From Aphrocallistes beatrix (Eukaryota; Porifera; Hexactinellida; Sceptrulophora; Aphrocallistidae), in the NCBI GenBank assembly GCA_963281255.1, contig OY725488.1, positions 1,725,986 to 1,789,985 on the forward strand: a stretch of DNA of 64,000 bases, given 5' to 3'. The position numbers and the translations under genes are program-made. Positions within the stretch are counted from its first letter, which is position 1. Each line of letters opens with the position of its first letter. Below are positions 33,197-44,105 of the stretch, one piece after another. The notes beneath the pieces are model-generated. The model had not been told where the DNA came from and did not search any database. It saw nothing but the letters and a program-made list of their open reading frames with translations.

Positions 33197-33399
33197 TCCT
33201 ACTTTTATTTTGGGCCGCGAGTTTATGGGTAAATTCGATGAAATTGCTTTCGACTTTAGAGGGGGCGCATTAAACTCGGTAAATGGGAGCCGGTTGAAGC
33301 TAAGGTGAGTGAGGCCAATCCAATGGCAAGGTCTAAAGCGGTTGTCGACGTAATATTAGATTCGCGTGAAGATAAAAAGAATGCCAAAACTCGTTAATC

Positions 33400-36044
33400 C
33401 TGAACTATAAGTCGAGGAAATTATGATAATCGAACGAATAATTGATGACTATCCCAGTCTATTCGCAGACAACCCAAAACGACCTTCGAGGGTGAATCAA
33501 CATACAGTACACTCTAGAACTCGTCGATACCGAACCAGTGCGAACTCGTCCTAGAAGGATCCCTCCGTCGTGGGAAGAAGAAGTATTGAGACAAGTCGAA
33601 GAAATGTGCAAAAATGGTATATGTAGACCTTCCAACTCGCCTTGGGCAAGTGACGTGGTATTGGTTCGTAAGAAGGACGGGCAAATGCGCTTTGCCATAG
33701 ACTACAAACAACTAAACGCGATAACGAGAAGAAATGCGTATGGTCCCCCCAACCCGCAGTCCATCCTTGACAAGCTTGAAGGAAGCCGGTATTTCTCAAG
33801 CCTCGATGTGGCCAGTGCGTATTGGTGTGTCCCTATGAGGGAGTCAGACATCCCTAAAACCGCGTTCCATACCCCGAGAGGTCTCTACGAGATGCTGGTT
33901 ATGCCGTTTGGCATAGTAAATGCAGGGGCTACATTTCAAAGGCTGATGGATCGCACCCTCCAAGGTGCTAAAGGAGCTGAAAGCTATGTTGACGATATCC
34001 TCGTCTACTCCCAAACCTTCGAGGAACATGTCAAACGGTTGCGGGACGTATTTCAATGTCTTACTAATGCCGGAATTCAGCTCCGCAGAGATAAATGTCG
34101 ACTAGCGTATTCAGAATGCGAGTTTTTAGGACACCGTTTAACACCACATGGGAGAACATCTACCCAGCCCTACTTGGAGAAAATTTCTTCTTTTCCTCGA
34201 CCCAGGAATTTACAGGAGCTGCAGCGGTTCCTTGGAACTCTGAACTATTATCGAAGCTATATATCTCGATTCGCTGAAATTGCTGCACCTCTTTATAGTT
34301 TGACAAGAAAGGGAGCATCGTGGCTTTGGACAGACTATTGTGAAAGAGCATTCGAGATATTGAGAGATAGGTTAGTTAGTGAACCAATTGTGCTCGCGTT
34401 TCCTGAGTGGACCAAACCGTTTACGTTGAGGCTGATGCCAGCGCTTCAGGGATGGCAGCGATCTTATCCCAGAAGGACAATGATACATCCCAGAAGGACA
34501 ATGATGATACAGGAAGATTGCAGCCCATCAATTGTTATTCGTCCGCTCTGAGTGCATCACAGAAGAACAACAGCGCAGGACGGCTGGAGGCTTGGGCCAT
34601 TGTCTCGGCGGCACGGAAATGGTCTGTTTATCTTAGAGCAGCCTCAGAATTTATTTTCCTTACAGACCACTGTCCACTTCAATGGCTATGTACTAAAAGA
34701 GCCTCAGGAGATTGGAGTACAAATATCAAGTATGCAAAAGTACGATCCGGTGATTCAGCGAGCTATAAAGCAGATCAAGTGTCAGGGTATGGTCCAAGAT
34801 GGTCAACTAAAGAAGGTACGAAGGGATTAGAATTGAAAGGGGAAGCCCTGTGCTTTAAAGGTCGCCTCGTAGTACCTAGAGAAATACAAGGGAAGGTACT
34901 CGCGATGGTCCATAACGAAACGCATTTTGGCCAGGTCGGGACATTGGAAGCTCTGAGACGGAACTTTTTCTGGGCCAAGATGAGCAGGGATACGAAACAG
35001 TTCTGTCGTTCCTGCGTTGTGTGTCATCGTGCGAAACCTTGCAACAGGCATAGACAGCCCATAGAACGTATGTCATTAGGGGGAGACTTTCCGGGGTCTG
35101 CAGTGGCGGTAGACATTGGTACTCTCCCTTGGGCAGACGGTGAATTCCGATACTTCTTGCTCATGGTCGACTTATTCACAAGACTAGTGGGTTGATGCCG
35201 CTCCGTGACCAATCATACCCAAGTGTCGTGGGGGCCTTCGAACAAGGTTGGGTGTATCGCGGCCATGGGGTGCCTGATATTGTCTTGACGGACCAGGGCT
35301 CTCAGTTGGACGGGGATTTTTGCAAACCTCTAGGCATAGAGAAGAGTCACACTACACCGTACCACCCCCAATCCGATGGTTTAGCAGAGAGGAACATAGG
35401 GTTTGTCAAACAATTGATGCTATGCTTGATGTTGGATCGCCAACTCCCGAAGGGATCATTGCCTGCATTACTCGCCAAGGTCGCCTTCCATTGCAACTGT
35501 TTGCAGAACGCGTCTAGTAAGTTTTCTCCGTTTTTGTTGACTTATGGAAGACAGCCTCGATCTCCGATTGATGCTTGGTGTCAATGTTTGGAGCCTGGCC
35601 AACGTAATTCTCGTGGAGAATACCTGGAGGTCCTCCAGAAGCAATCGGAACTTAATTAACGCCTTAGCCCAAAATAACATTGAACTTAGCCTCAGGAAAG
35701 CTAGAGAACGTCGAAATGAGGGGAAAGTAAAGTCGGGAGTGAAAATAGGAGACATTGTAATGTTACGCAATAACGCCAGGCATGACTCCCTTGATCCAAG
35801 ATACAACGGGATATTTGAAGTGACCGATAGGAAAGGGCCTAACGTGAAACTTAGCATCAAAAGGGAGATGAATGGTAGACATGGTGAACGATATTCTAAA
35901 TACAGAAACAAGTGGGTACATCTCAATAGATGTAAGGAATATCTTAGCCCAACATTAGTGGTTAACCCTCACCATGAAGAACGTGAAGAATTCGGAGGGA
36001 TAGAAGAAGGGGAGGAACAAGATTATAATGATGTGGAGGATTGA
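33400..36044 (+). pseudogene. Gypsy 3 pol: RT, RNase H, integrase, degraded
   Basis: RT (33538-34350) keeps SSLDVASAYW and the ESYVDDILVYS active site near 33995. RNase H begins VEADASASGM at 34420, and near there a 21-bp unit (ATCCCAGAAGGACAATGAT-) is duplicated, with a frame change. The integrase has an HHCC region around 34900-35040, VAVDIGTLPW at 35108, LTDQGSQLDG at 35285 and DGLAERNIGFVK at 35378, so D, D and E are present. A stop at 35195 and frameshifts at 34550 and 35650 break it. The tail (35544-36044) carries the GPY/F-like region and basic residues. Confidence 0.9.
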
Positions 36045-36302
36045 GTCCAGCCTAGTGTTCCATCGATAAATGAATCAGGAGATTCCGGAGAAGCAGTAGG
36101 TATAAACCTCAGCTCTGACGAGGAGAACCTGAAAAAAAAGTCGCCAACAATGGGCAGAAACGCTACCCCAGCCGCGTGAGAAAGCCCATTCCACGCTATA
36201 AAGAGTTCATTACATGGGATCGAGTTCCGAAAGGGTTTGGAGAAGAATCAACACTTCTGGCGAGAGATAGCCCTGCTGCGAACTAGGAAGGGGTGATGTT
36301 AC

Positions 36303-36693
36303 TTTAGGGGCACTTCTAAGTGTTTTTATTATGAATTTTTTTATGGAATGTTGCTACATTCCAGAGTTGCAATGGAAACGTGTTTTGGTCAGTTGGGGTT
36401 ATATCTTGAAAACTGCAATAGCTAGACATTCAAATTCCATTTGATAGCAAATATATTACTTCCTATTAAGCGATAATATAATTTCTATGTCTAAATTCAA
36501 TGGTTTACGAGATATTCGACAATTTATCATATTGGTCACATTTGAAGTGCCCCTAAACGGCCTCTAAAAATCACCAAATTTGTCACAAATATAACCTATT
36601 GCGCAACCATATGGTGACTAATCTAAATTTTAACAACGGATATGGGTACTTTGACACCATATTTATATTTGCTGGTAATACATTCCTAAGCTC
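36303..36693. repeat. Foldback MITE, partial
   Basis: Relative of 12560-13070, seen from CACTTCTAAGTGTTTTTA and TTTTGGTCAGT to the outer end GGTAATACATTCCTAAGCTC. It fills the gap between the broken Gypsy 3 end and the MULE N-terminus. The left arm is shorter than expected. Confidence 0.65.
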
Positions 36694-36697
36694 TATT

Positions 36698-37245
36698 GTG
36701 TTTTGTTAATTATATAAGGTAGCTCATGTATTAGTTCAACCATCTTCTATCGCATCCCTAGTCCCAAACCGCAAGTTACTGTGGGGCCTTATATACAGTA
36801 GGCTATGGTCTAGCATAGGAAAATTTGCCATCATGGTGCTCACTAGACAATGTCCCAATCGCAGTATATTCTACAAAAATGTGATCAACTTTACAAATTA
36901 GAGGGTTGTCCTTAATTCTAAATCTAAATTCAAGACAATTACTAAATTTGCATTGAGCCTTTGCTCTAAAAAACAGCAGTTTTGTTTCCTACGACCAAAT
37001 TTATTGAATCTTTTATATTTATAGCACAAGACACAAATAAAAAGATCTTGCAATTTTGAACAAAATAGATTTGTCCAATCCTTTAAAAATGTATATTTTC
37101 CCCCGCTCACCTCGGTAATTGAATTCCACTCCTCTAAATTAACAAAAAAATTACCATCTATTACATTTTCAGATGCTTTAGAATCAATTACTACTTCTTT
37201 ATCTACAAAATTTAATTCAGGCGTTTCGGAATCAATACAGTCCAT
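36698..37245 (-). pseudogene. MULE N-terminal domain
   Basis: An ATG-led frame of 115 codons followed by a shifted continuation to about 36750. FFVNLEEWNSITEVSG and ICVLCYKYKRF, with later Cys pairs, recall the zinc-binding N-terminal part of animal MULE proteins. Then KDNPLICKVDH, FVEYTAIGTLSSEHHDGKFS and RP follow. The order and strand fit the transposase core further left. Confidence 0.5.
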
Positions 37246-37307
37246 AGCATCTAATTCAGAAATAGTAATAACTCCTGATCCTGTTTCTGAATTAGCTACA
37301 ATGGGAT

Positions 37308-37679
37308 CTACTGAACAAGAAGGAAGATCACTGTGATCTTCAGTTTACTAATAATCGATTCATGAAAAGATTTTAGAATTTCTACATTTTCACGGGTTGA
37401 TTGAATAAAATCAACATATAAATCTAGTTGTTTGAAGTTTATAATAATATAAGTATTCCGAAACAGATCTAATAATTTGCATTTTATTTTATTTTCAATT
37501 ATCCATGCTTCTAATAAAATACCATCATTTCTCCTTATAAATTTATATTCTTCCAACTCTAACATAAAGTTAACAAAAATATTACAATATTCATACGTTT
37601 CATTGGTCAGTAAAACGAAATTATCTTCACTTAGCGGGAGATTTACACCGAAATATTTCAGAATATCAACCCAGAGCAC
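37308..37679 (-). CDS. Unrecognised ORF upstream of the MULE N-terminus
   Basis: 123 codons from ATG 37679, rich in Leu, Ile, Glu and Asn with no motif I recognise. It lies directly upstream of the MULE pieces on the same strand and may be the start of that protein or an accessory ORF. A possible shift near 37320 would join it to the next piece. No membrane segment or signal is evident. Confidence 0.35.
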   Translation of the reverse strand: MLWVDILKYFGVNLPLSEDNFVLLTNETYEYCNIFVNFMLELEEYKFIRRNDGILLEAWIIENKIKCKLLDLFRNTYIIINFKQLDLYVDFIQSTRENVEILKSFHESIISKLKITVIFLLVQ

Positions 37680-38072
37680 ACTATCACAATTATGAAAATA
37701 CCAAAAATAGGTATCACTTGCCCCTGAATGGGGTGGGGAAGTAACTTTACATACGTGTGAGAAAAGAAAAGATTAATAACACCCGGATGCAATAATATGG
37801 AATAAAGGGTCATTGAACAATTCTAACTCTAACCTATCTAACTAATATCAACTAAACCACTAATATTACTACGAAAGTCTATGCTATCTAAATACTTAAC
37901 TAAACCTAAACTATCTATTTAAAATTTCAATTGATCTATCGCTTGCGTGAAGATGTCATGATACGAAGGGAGTACGGGCAACATAACAGGTAACTCACAT
38001 GACAGACGCTCCTTTACTCTATCCTGCACTTTCCCGCGGTTAAGTTTCCATGTGGAATAGAGGAAAGATCGT

Positions 38073-38525
38073 TTATTTTTTCAAAGTCAATGATTTCATT
38101 GAATAGGAGAAGTTGAAACAATGATTCTGCGAATGAAAACGATTAATGATGTATTTTGAAATAGCTTTGGATCCCAAGAGAAATATTACATTAATAATAA
38201 TTGATATGTACCTCGATACAAAAGTTTTTAACATGACATATAATCTAACGAAAACATACCTGATCATGCATGTATTATGCAAGTTGCAAGCATTATCATA
38301 AACTATAAATCTTGGAGGATTCTTGAAATATTTCAAAAGCAGGTTATAAACCATTACAATTGATTCCTTTTTCTCCATAACCTCGAAACCATAGCAACTT
38401 TTGTGTCGACATACCATGACAAGTAATCCAGGTGATAATCTTTGATGCTTCGGGTATATTTTGGTACACTTTTCAATCAAGTGTTCTCCTACATCAGCGT
38501 CAGTATATATAAGTATCCTAAGCAT
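38073..38525 (-). pseudogene. KDZ-type transposase fragment with probable intron
   Basis: Residues 1-90 read DADVGEHLIEKC, RLSPGLLVMVCRHKSCYGFE and RFIVYDNACNLHNTCMIR, matching Kyakuja-Dileera-Zisupton transposases; the Asp of YDNAC is a catalytic residue. After CMI the DNA has CAG|GTATGT, a good 5' splice site; homology resumes at NRFHSQNHCFNFSYS after AAAG near 38165. The open frame through the middle is probably intron. A Helentron-like head at 38525 cuts the N-terminal side. Confidence 0.75.
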
Positions 38526-39105
38526 CCTTACTATTAAAACTCGATTAATGTGTGTGCATATATGTATATCCTTACAATTAAAACTCGATTATTGTTTATA
38601 TAATAATATATACAAGCGCACTTCGCTTGCTTGCGCTGCTGGCGGGCACAAAGTGTCCGCCAGAGGCGTCCTTTCAGCGCCTGGGCTCACATTGATTAAT
38701 TATAAGGTAGATAAAATCTCAAAATACGTCAGTCTTTGGTTATAATCGATATCACTCGAAATATCACAAAATAAGTCAAATTTACAATTTTTTGATGCGT
38801 AATGATAACGTCATAACAGAGTGATGAGTCATCATTTTTAATGAGATTTGAGTCATACTTGAGATATATTAATATATACACATTCTATTAAAATTACAGC
38901 CCTCTATCACCTAAAATGGCCGAGTTATAGTCGAAATTTCTAATTATAAAAATGTGACAATGAGGTCATAATTCCATGATGAGTCGATATTTTGGTCTGA
39001 ACTCAGGACTTAGTGGAGCCATGGCCAAAAGACTCCCACATGCCAAAAATCAGCTTTTATATTTATATAAACATTAATCGAGTTTTAATAGTAAGGATAT
39101 GTACA
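38525..39105. repeat. Helentron-like repeats: two heads and one reversed copy
   Basis: Heads TCCTTACTATTAAAACTCGA at 38525 and TCCTTACAATTAAAACTCGA at 38568 are followed by a reversed copy: GC-rich end at 38615-38680, body to about 39060 and the reversed head ATCGAGTTTTAATAGTAAGG at 39078. The arrangement shows both termini of the repeat. Confidence 0.8.
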
Positions 39106-39111
39106 GTATAT

Positions 39112-39208
39112 ACATATATATATAACTCTGTAACGAATTGATTGAAGAAACTGCCAGGCACAGAAAGCTGATTTTTAGCATGTGGGAGTCTTTTGGCTCA
39201 TAAGTTCT
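39112..39208 (+). repeat. Helentron-like repeat A, start of a copy
   Basis: TGTAACGAATTGATTGAAGA to GGAGTCTTTTGGCTC, then replaced by a foldback MITE after TAAGTTCTGAT. The remainder of this copy is not seen to the right of the MITE. Confidence 0.7.
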
Positions 39209-39930
39209 GATACAAGCTTCGTTAGGTATAAAATGTCTTTTACTCAAACAATCTTAGTTATTATGGTCTTCAGAGATTGTAATTCGAATATTTTCAATGA
39301 TTTTAAAAGATTTATCGAGTCTAAGACCTGGAACTGTGATTTGTATAGTGAGTTTTATGGGGAAAATATGTGAGAATCAAGGTCACTGCTTCTGTAAAAA
39401 TGTCTTTATAATCGATGTTCTATGACGATTTACCACCAGATACTTCTCATTCACCATGGGAATATTCCATGAATCCATTGAATTCATTATCAGAAACGTG
39501 AGAAGTTATTATTTCACGAGATCAAATTAGGTACATTTTGCAAAATCACCCCAAATTGCACTTTTTTTTCGCATCACCAAAAATCTGATCCAAATGGTTC
39601 TTAATATGTACTGATATAAACATCTTATATTTCTACAAATTTAGAGTGCTCGAGGAAAATGTGAGAGCCAATTTTTCCTAGAATTTGAAGACTCTAGAAA
39701 GATCATTTGAAAAGCAGTGGGCCCTGATTCTCGATTTTCGCTGCGTGCTATGACACATTTTTTCCCCATAAAAATCACCATACAAAACACAGTTCCAGGA
39801 CTTAGATTCGAAAAAGCTTTTAAATCATTGAAAATATTCGAATTACAATCTATGAAGACCATAATAACTAAGATTGTGTGAGTATAAGAAATTTTATACC
39901 TAAAGAAGCTTGTCACTGAGCCACCCTGTA
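39209..39930. repeat. Foldback MITE of about 720 bp
   Basis: The left arm (39212-39400: AAGCTTCGTTAGGTATAAAA, TTATGGTCTTCAGAGATTGT) and right arm (39720-39925) are inverted copies. The right end CCACCCTG at 39921-39928 is followed by TA; it resembles a Tc1/mariner end. Two open frames on opposite strands here are mirror images caused by the arms. Confidence 0.75.
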
Positions 39931-40075
39931 ACAATACGTAAATATGCATCCATGCATGTTTTATGATATGATAATTATACTTCTTTTCCCTTCCCAGGCG
40001 TTGCATTTTCATGTTTTTAGCCCTATATATAGGAGATAATTGAATTACTAGCTTTTATGACATTATAATTTCATT

Positions 40076-40886
40076 TATATCCTTACTATTAAAACTCGAT
40101 TAATGTTTGTGTATATACAGTAGAACCTGTATTTAACGGCCACCCAAGGGACTGGACAAAATTGGCCGTTATACACAGGTGACCGTTATATACAGGAATT
40201 TGTCTCAATCCCCAAAAGGAATCAACGTAGTGCAATGAATATAAGTTTTTAGAAATCCATTACTTGAAGTAATTACATGAAACATGTTTATCGTTCGTAA
40301 CAGGTCCTGTGAAACAGTGAAACAATTAAGCCGCTATAGACAGGTCCTGTGAAACAGTGAAACAATTAAGCCGCTATAGACAGGTGACCGTTATATAGAG
40401 TGGCCGTTGTAGCAGGTTCGACTGTACGTATATATATATATATCTGTAACGAATTGATTGAAGAACTGCCAGGCGTAGAAAGCTGATTTTTGGCCTGTGG
40501 GAGTCTTTTGGCTATGGCTCCACTAAGTTCTGACCTCAAATGAAAATGTCGACTCATCATGGAATTATGACGTCATTGTCACCTTTTTATATTTAGTAAT
40601 TTCAGTTTTTCGACTATAACTCGGCCATTTTAGGTGATAGAAGGTTGTAATTTTAATAGAATGTGTATATGAATATATCTCGCACATGATGGAACCATCA
40701 TTAAAAAATGACGATTCATCATTGTTATAACATCATCATTACGTATCAAAATTTGACAAATTGACTTATTTTGTGATTTTTCGAGTGATATCGATTATAA
40801 CAGTAAGACAGACGTATTTAGAAATGTTATCTACCTTATAATTAGCCAGCCGCGCAGCGCAAGCAAACGAAGCGTGCTTGTATATA
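40076..40886 (+). repeat. Helentron-like repeat A, split by pogo-type MITE
   Basis: The head TCCTTACTATTAAAACTCGA at 40079 and the TTTGTGTATA run are followed by the MITE at 40118-40424. The body resumes with TATATATATCTGTAACGAAT and runs to the GC-rich end AGCCGCGCAGCGCAAGCAAA near 40850-40883. It is one of the most complete copies, with both termini. Confidence 0.8.
40118..40424. mobile_element. pogo-type MITE with internal 40-bp duplication
   Basis: Ends CAGTAGAACCTGTATTTAAC and GTTCGACTG, next to TA on both sides. Inside, a 40-bp segment starting AGGTCCTGTGAAACAGTGAA is repeated in tandem at 40302-40381 without change. It was inserted into the TA-rich run of a Helentron-like repeat. Confidence 0.8.
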
Positions 40887-40946
40887 ATATATACCTACGT
40901 TTCATTTGGATTAATCAACACCATGTAATTTGTAATATATGGTTAC

Positions 40947-41224
40947 CAGGCCTTCATCTGGGTGCATTGCGCATCCAGAAGTGCGTAATGAAGGTGCACC
41001 AAAATGTGTGGATCGCGTAAAATTTGTATATACGTATAAGTATTTTAGGAAAATTGGGTACAGCCAGGAAAAAGCAACACACTAAGGGTGTGCGAATTTA
41101 GGAAAATTTTGAGATGGTGCGCCTAATTTAGCAAGTGCACTATGAAACTAGATGTCTAGGGTGCGGGCTGAAGACTTCACGCACTTTTGGGTGCGCATAT
41201 TTGCGAAGGCTAGATGAAGCCCTG
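40947..41224. mobile_element. hAT-like MITE
   Basis: 278 bp with ends CAGGCCTTCATCT and AGATGAAGCCCTG; flanks ATGGTTAC and ATGGCCAC, 6 of 8 matching. It contains inverted copies of TGCGCAT-type sequence. No coding. Confidence 0.7.
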
Positions 41225-41763
41225 ATGGCCACTTTTATTTAAAATTATAATACATTCATTGGAAACAAACGGAAAGACTAAAAATTGCTGGAAAAATATT
41301 TTCCATTAACAATCTGAAACATAAATAGCGTATAATATGTAGCCATTAAACACATGTACGTATATACTTACCGCACATAGCCATGCAATGTATTTCTGGA
41401 TAATGTCATGAGGTCACTGTAATCGTACAATAAGCCGGAGTGAATCAAGTATCGGTTATTGATATTCAAAAGAAGGTTGCTGTTTCCTTCGAAAACTGCA
41501 TTTGCAAGGTCCGTTGCAATAAGAACTAAACATTATTAAATTACAGAGTCAATAAATTGTTGTTATTTATGTGTAAACAAATACTCAAATAACGTGTTTG
41601 CGCTGGAACAGCTGTATTTACTTAAAATACGATGTTGAATATGAAAATGATATAATATACATGTAAATTACCTGTGTTCTTTTAACTCAAGCACATCTGT
41701 TTCGGTATACACCAGTATACCTGTCTGTTCTAGTTTTAGACAGTCGCTTGTGTTGAAGGATAG
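41225..41763. other. No gene seen
   Basis: Unassigned AT-rich DNA between two hAT-like MITEs. Confidence 0.5.
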
Positions 41764-42238
41764 CAGTGTTGACGTGGGAATAGAATTTGAATACCCATTC
41801 CCACAGGATTTCTGTGGGAATACCCACAGACATAGGCGCCGAACCCGGGGGGGCTCAAGCCCCCCCTGGATTCGAAGATGGCCGATAGACGCAATACAAA
41901 ATTTAGGGCTGAGTCCCCCCTGGAACCCCGAAATTATCCTTAGATTTGGAAAAGTTCGGCGCCCCTGCCCACAGAAACCCACAGAAACCCTCATGTGGGA
42001 ATACCCATAGGCTTAAAGTAATTCCTATTCCCATCCCATATGGGAATACACACAGAAAACCCCACATAACCCCACAGGAAAACCCACAAAAACCTACATA
42101 GAACCCACATAAATCCGCAGGAAACCCACATGAAAATCCACAGAAACTCACATGTGGGAATACCCATAGGCTTAAAGTCATTCCCATTCCCATCCCATAT
42201 GGGAATACCCACATATTCCCATTCCCACGGCAACCCTG
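41764..42238. mobile_element. hAT-like MITE with GTGGGAATACCCAC repeats, carrying another MITE
   Basis: Ends CAGTGTTGACGTGGGAAT and ATTCCCACGGCAACCCTG; flanks AAGGATAG and AAGAATAG, 7 of 8 matching. The interior is made of short CCCACAGAAA and CATATGGGAATACC units. Relatives are 44106-44408 and 47145-47304. A second MITE sits at 41831-41967. Open frames inside are low-complexity products of the repeats. Confidence 0.8.
41831..41967. mobile_element. CATAGGCG MITE, perfect 8-bp duplication
   Basis: 137 bp, ends CATAGGCGCCGAAC and GTTCGGCGCCCCTG, with perfect CCCACAGA duplications (41823-41830 and 41968-41975). The same group as 59209-59612 and 60135-60458. Confidence 0.88.
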
Positions 42239-42880
42239 AAGAATAGTGATTCTCGCAATAGCTAGCTTCCGGAAAAATCTGAAGTGGTAGTTTAATTCCT
42301 TTAGAAAGATGTACGCTATACACGGTTGTCAATTTTTTATCAATAGTAACAGGGATGGGAGTGTAGAGATTGTTGAATAGTTCAGTTCACTTCCTCTATT
42401 TTGGGCTCCAGTACTTACCATCAAGTTTCTGAAAATCAACCATTAGTACCAGATCAGTCAGTTTTCCAGATTTTACCTTCCTCTATCATAATTTAGACAT
42501 ATTGATCTAAGAGAGAAATATCTAAATGCAATTCATCACCCTCTGATGGATAATCTATAACACATAATGAAAATATTATTAAAATATCTGCAATCTTAAT
42601 TAAGAACAAACGATCAAAATTAAATTGTGTTGAGTTAAAATAAATTATTGGAATGCTCACTTGTTTTAGGTGAAATTAATATATCTAATGCCAATAGTTT
42701 ATGATCGCCTTCAGAGAATTCTAAATGTTGATTGATAATGTAAGTCTATGTATAATGTTTCGACTCATGTACGGCAGGAGGAATTTACAATTGAGCAATG
42801 AATGCCATAGCATATTAACCGCCCTAGTAACGGTAATGGCATTAGGAATTGAATAAAGGTGATGAATTTGTAGAACATCC
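42239..42880. other. No gene seen
   Basis: AT-rich DNA with no recognisable frame or repeat terminus. Confidence 0.5.
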
Positions 42881-42881
42881 T

Positions 42882-43020
42882 CTTTCGACCTAAGGAGCAT
42901 GCTCTCTCGACTTAACGAGCATGCTCTCTCGACCTAACGAGCATGCTCTCTCGAATTTTTATGATAAGGATTAAGCGGTTGACCCGATTAAACAGTGACC
43001 CTATTAAGCGGCGTCGACTG
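42882..43020. repeat. 24-bp tandem repeat and pogo-type MITE end
   Basis: Three to four units of TCTCGACCTAACGAGCATGC lie at 42882-42956, then the right end of the CAGTCGAC MITE family (TGACCCTATTAAGCGG to GTCGACTG at 43020, next to TA). The left part of that MITE is missing; the tandem repeat may have replaced it. Confidence 0.65.
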
Positions 43021-43135
43021 TATGTAAGATTTTGATCCAATACAATAGTAGTATACACTATATAATATATCGTACTTTCGATATCCCATCGTAATGCTTT
43101 AACTAAAGAAGTTTGAAAGAGATTATAATATTATA

Positions 43136-43225
43136 TATACAAGGACGCTTCGCTTGCTTGCGCTGCGCGGCTTGCGGATACTGTGTGTCCGCAGAGTCGC
43201 CCTGCGGGCGCCTGGAGTTACTCAA
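43136..43225 (-). repeat. Helentron-like repeat end fragment
   Basis: GACGCTTCGCTTGCTTGCGC followed by TGCGCGG, then GCCCTGCGGGCGCCTGG, the GC-rich terminal block in reverse orientation. It is followed directly by a 141-bp tandem repeat. Confidence 0.65.
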
Positions 43226-43239
43226 TCTAACATATTTTG

Positions 43240-43680
43240 GGAATTCTTCTCCTTTATATAAATATTGTAAACAAAGGTCAACGAATAATTTCTCATATGG
43301 ATCCGAAAATATAATATTCTAAATCTACAGCACTAAAAACCCCATGTCAACCGTTGGAAGCTAGTCTCTAGCCTATTTTTGTAATTTGTTTACTTTATGT
43401 ATCTATTGTAAACAAAAGTAAACAAATTGATCATCAAATTTACTCGAAAATATGATATTCGAAATCTACACCCCTGAAAACCCCATGTCAACCGTTGAAA
43501 GCAAGTTTCTAGCATATCTTTGATATTTGTTTACTTTATGTATCTAATGTAGACAAAAGTAAACAAATAATTTATCATATACATCTGAAAATATGATATT
43601 CGAAATCTACACCCCTAAAAACCCCATGTCACTCGTTGGAAGCTAGTCTCTAGCATTATTTTCAAAATTCATCAAATGGT
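43240..43680. repeat. 141-bp tandem repeat, about three units
   Basis: CCCATGTCAACCGTTG begins at 43341, 43482 and (with one change) 43623, a period of 141 bp. Units also share TTGTTTACTTTATGTATCTA and AAAATATGATATTCGAAATC. A diverged half-unit may exist near 55590-55660. Confidence 0.75.
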
Positions 43681-43830
43681 GTGAAAATATGTATATAAAG
43701 GTGTGAAAATATGCACATAATCTTTTTTATTGCCATACATTATAATACATTTAAGATATCAAACATAAGTTGTGGCTTTGAAGTATTAATAACAATGACG
43801 ATCTATTGTAGTGTCATACTTGTATAATGA

Positions 43831-44050
43831 TTTCTATTGTGATAGTGTAGTCATCTATTTTGTATAAAAAAATTGTTTTCCATTTTTTTTGCAGAGATGT
43901 GAAAATTTCGCTTAGATCTTAGAACTTAATCGTAGTCATATCATTTGACACCTACATGCCAATTTTCATACCTTTACTACTTGCCAATTTTTCAATCAAT
44001 TTGGATAAACACCAACAAAAAAAAATCCTAGCGTTTTAATATATAAGATG
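43831..44050 (+). repeat. Helentron-like repeat family B, copy 3
   Basis: Matches 25636-25858 over nearly its full length, ending ATCCTAGCGTTTTAATATAT. Confidence 0.6.
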
Positions 44051-44105
44051 TAGAAATGGCCAATATAAATTGTGATCAATTTTATATTTAAGCATGCCGT
44101 ATATA

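Larger units (their letters stand above)
31860..36302 (+). mobile_element. Ty3/Gypsy element 3, 3' LTR lost
   Basis: The 5' LTR is probably 31860-32053 (TGTTACTAG...CGAAACA, TG to CA). Gag and pol follow on the plus strand; a purine-rich AACTAGGAAGGGGTGATG precedes TGTTACT at 36297, where the 3' LTR should begin, but after those bases a foldback MITE sequence starts. So the 3' LTR is deleted or replaced. It belongs to the clade of element 1. Confidence 0.8.
28478..37679 (-). mobile_element. Phantom-type MULE DNA transposon, split by three insertions
   Basis: Minus-strand coding pieces at 37679-36700, 31859-31771 and 30452-28478 belong to one Mutator-like element. Between them lie a foldback MITE (36303-36693), a Gypsy element (31860-36302) and a DD37E element (30455-31769). 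Removing the insertions leaves about 3 kb, the right size for one MULE protein. The DD37E junction is exact at a TA: the reading frame continues through it. Terminal inverted repeats and a 9-bp duplication of the MULE were not found. Confidence 0.75.

Noticed and set aside
36303..36693. 3' LTR of Gypsy 3
   Set aside because: Only about seven bases match the start of the 5' LTR; the rest matches a foldback MITE.
39182..40012. Two opposite open frames with similar peptides
   Set aside because: They are mirror images produced by the inverted arms of a foldback MITE.
41668..42332. Several overlapping open frames rich in Gly, Phe and Trp
   Set aside because: They are translations of the short internal repeats of a MITE.
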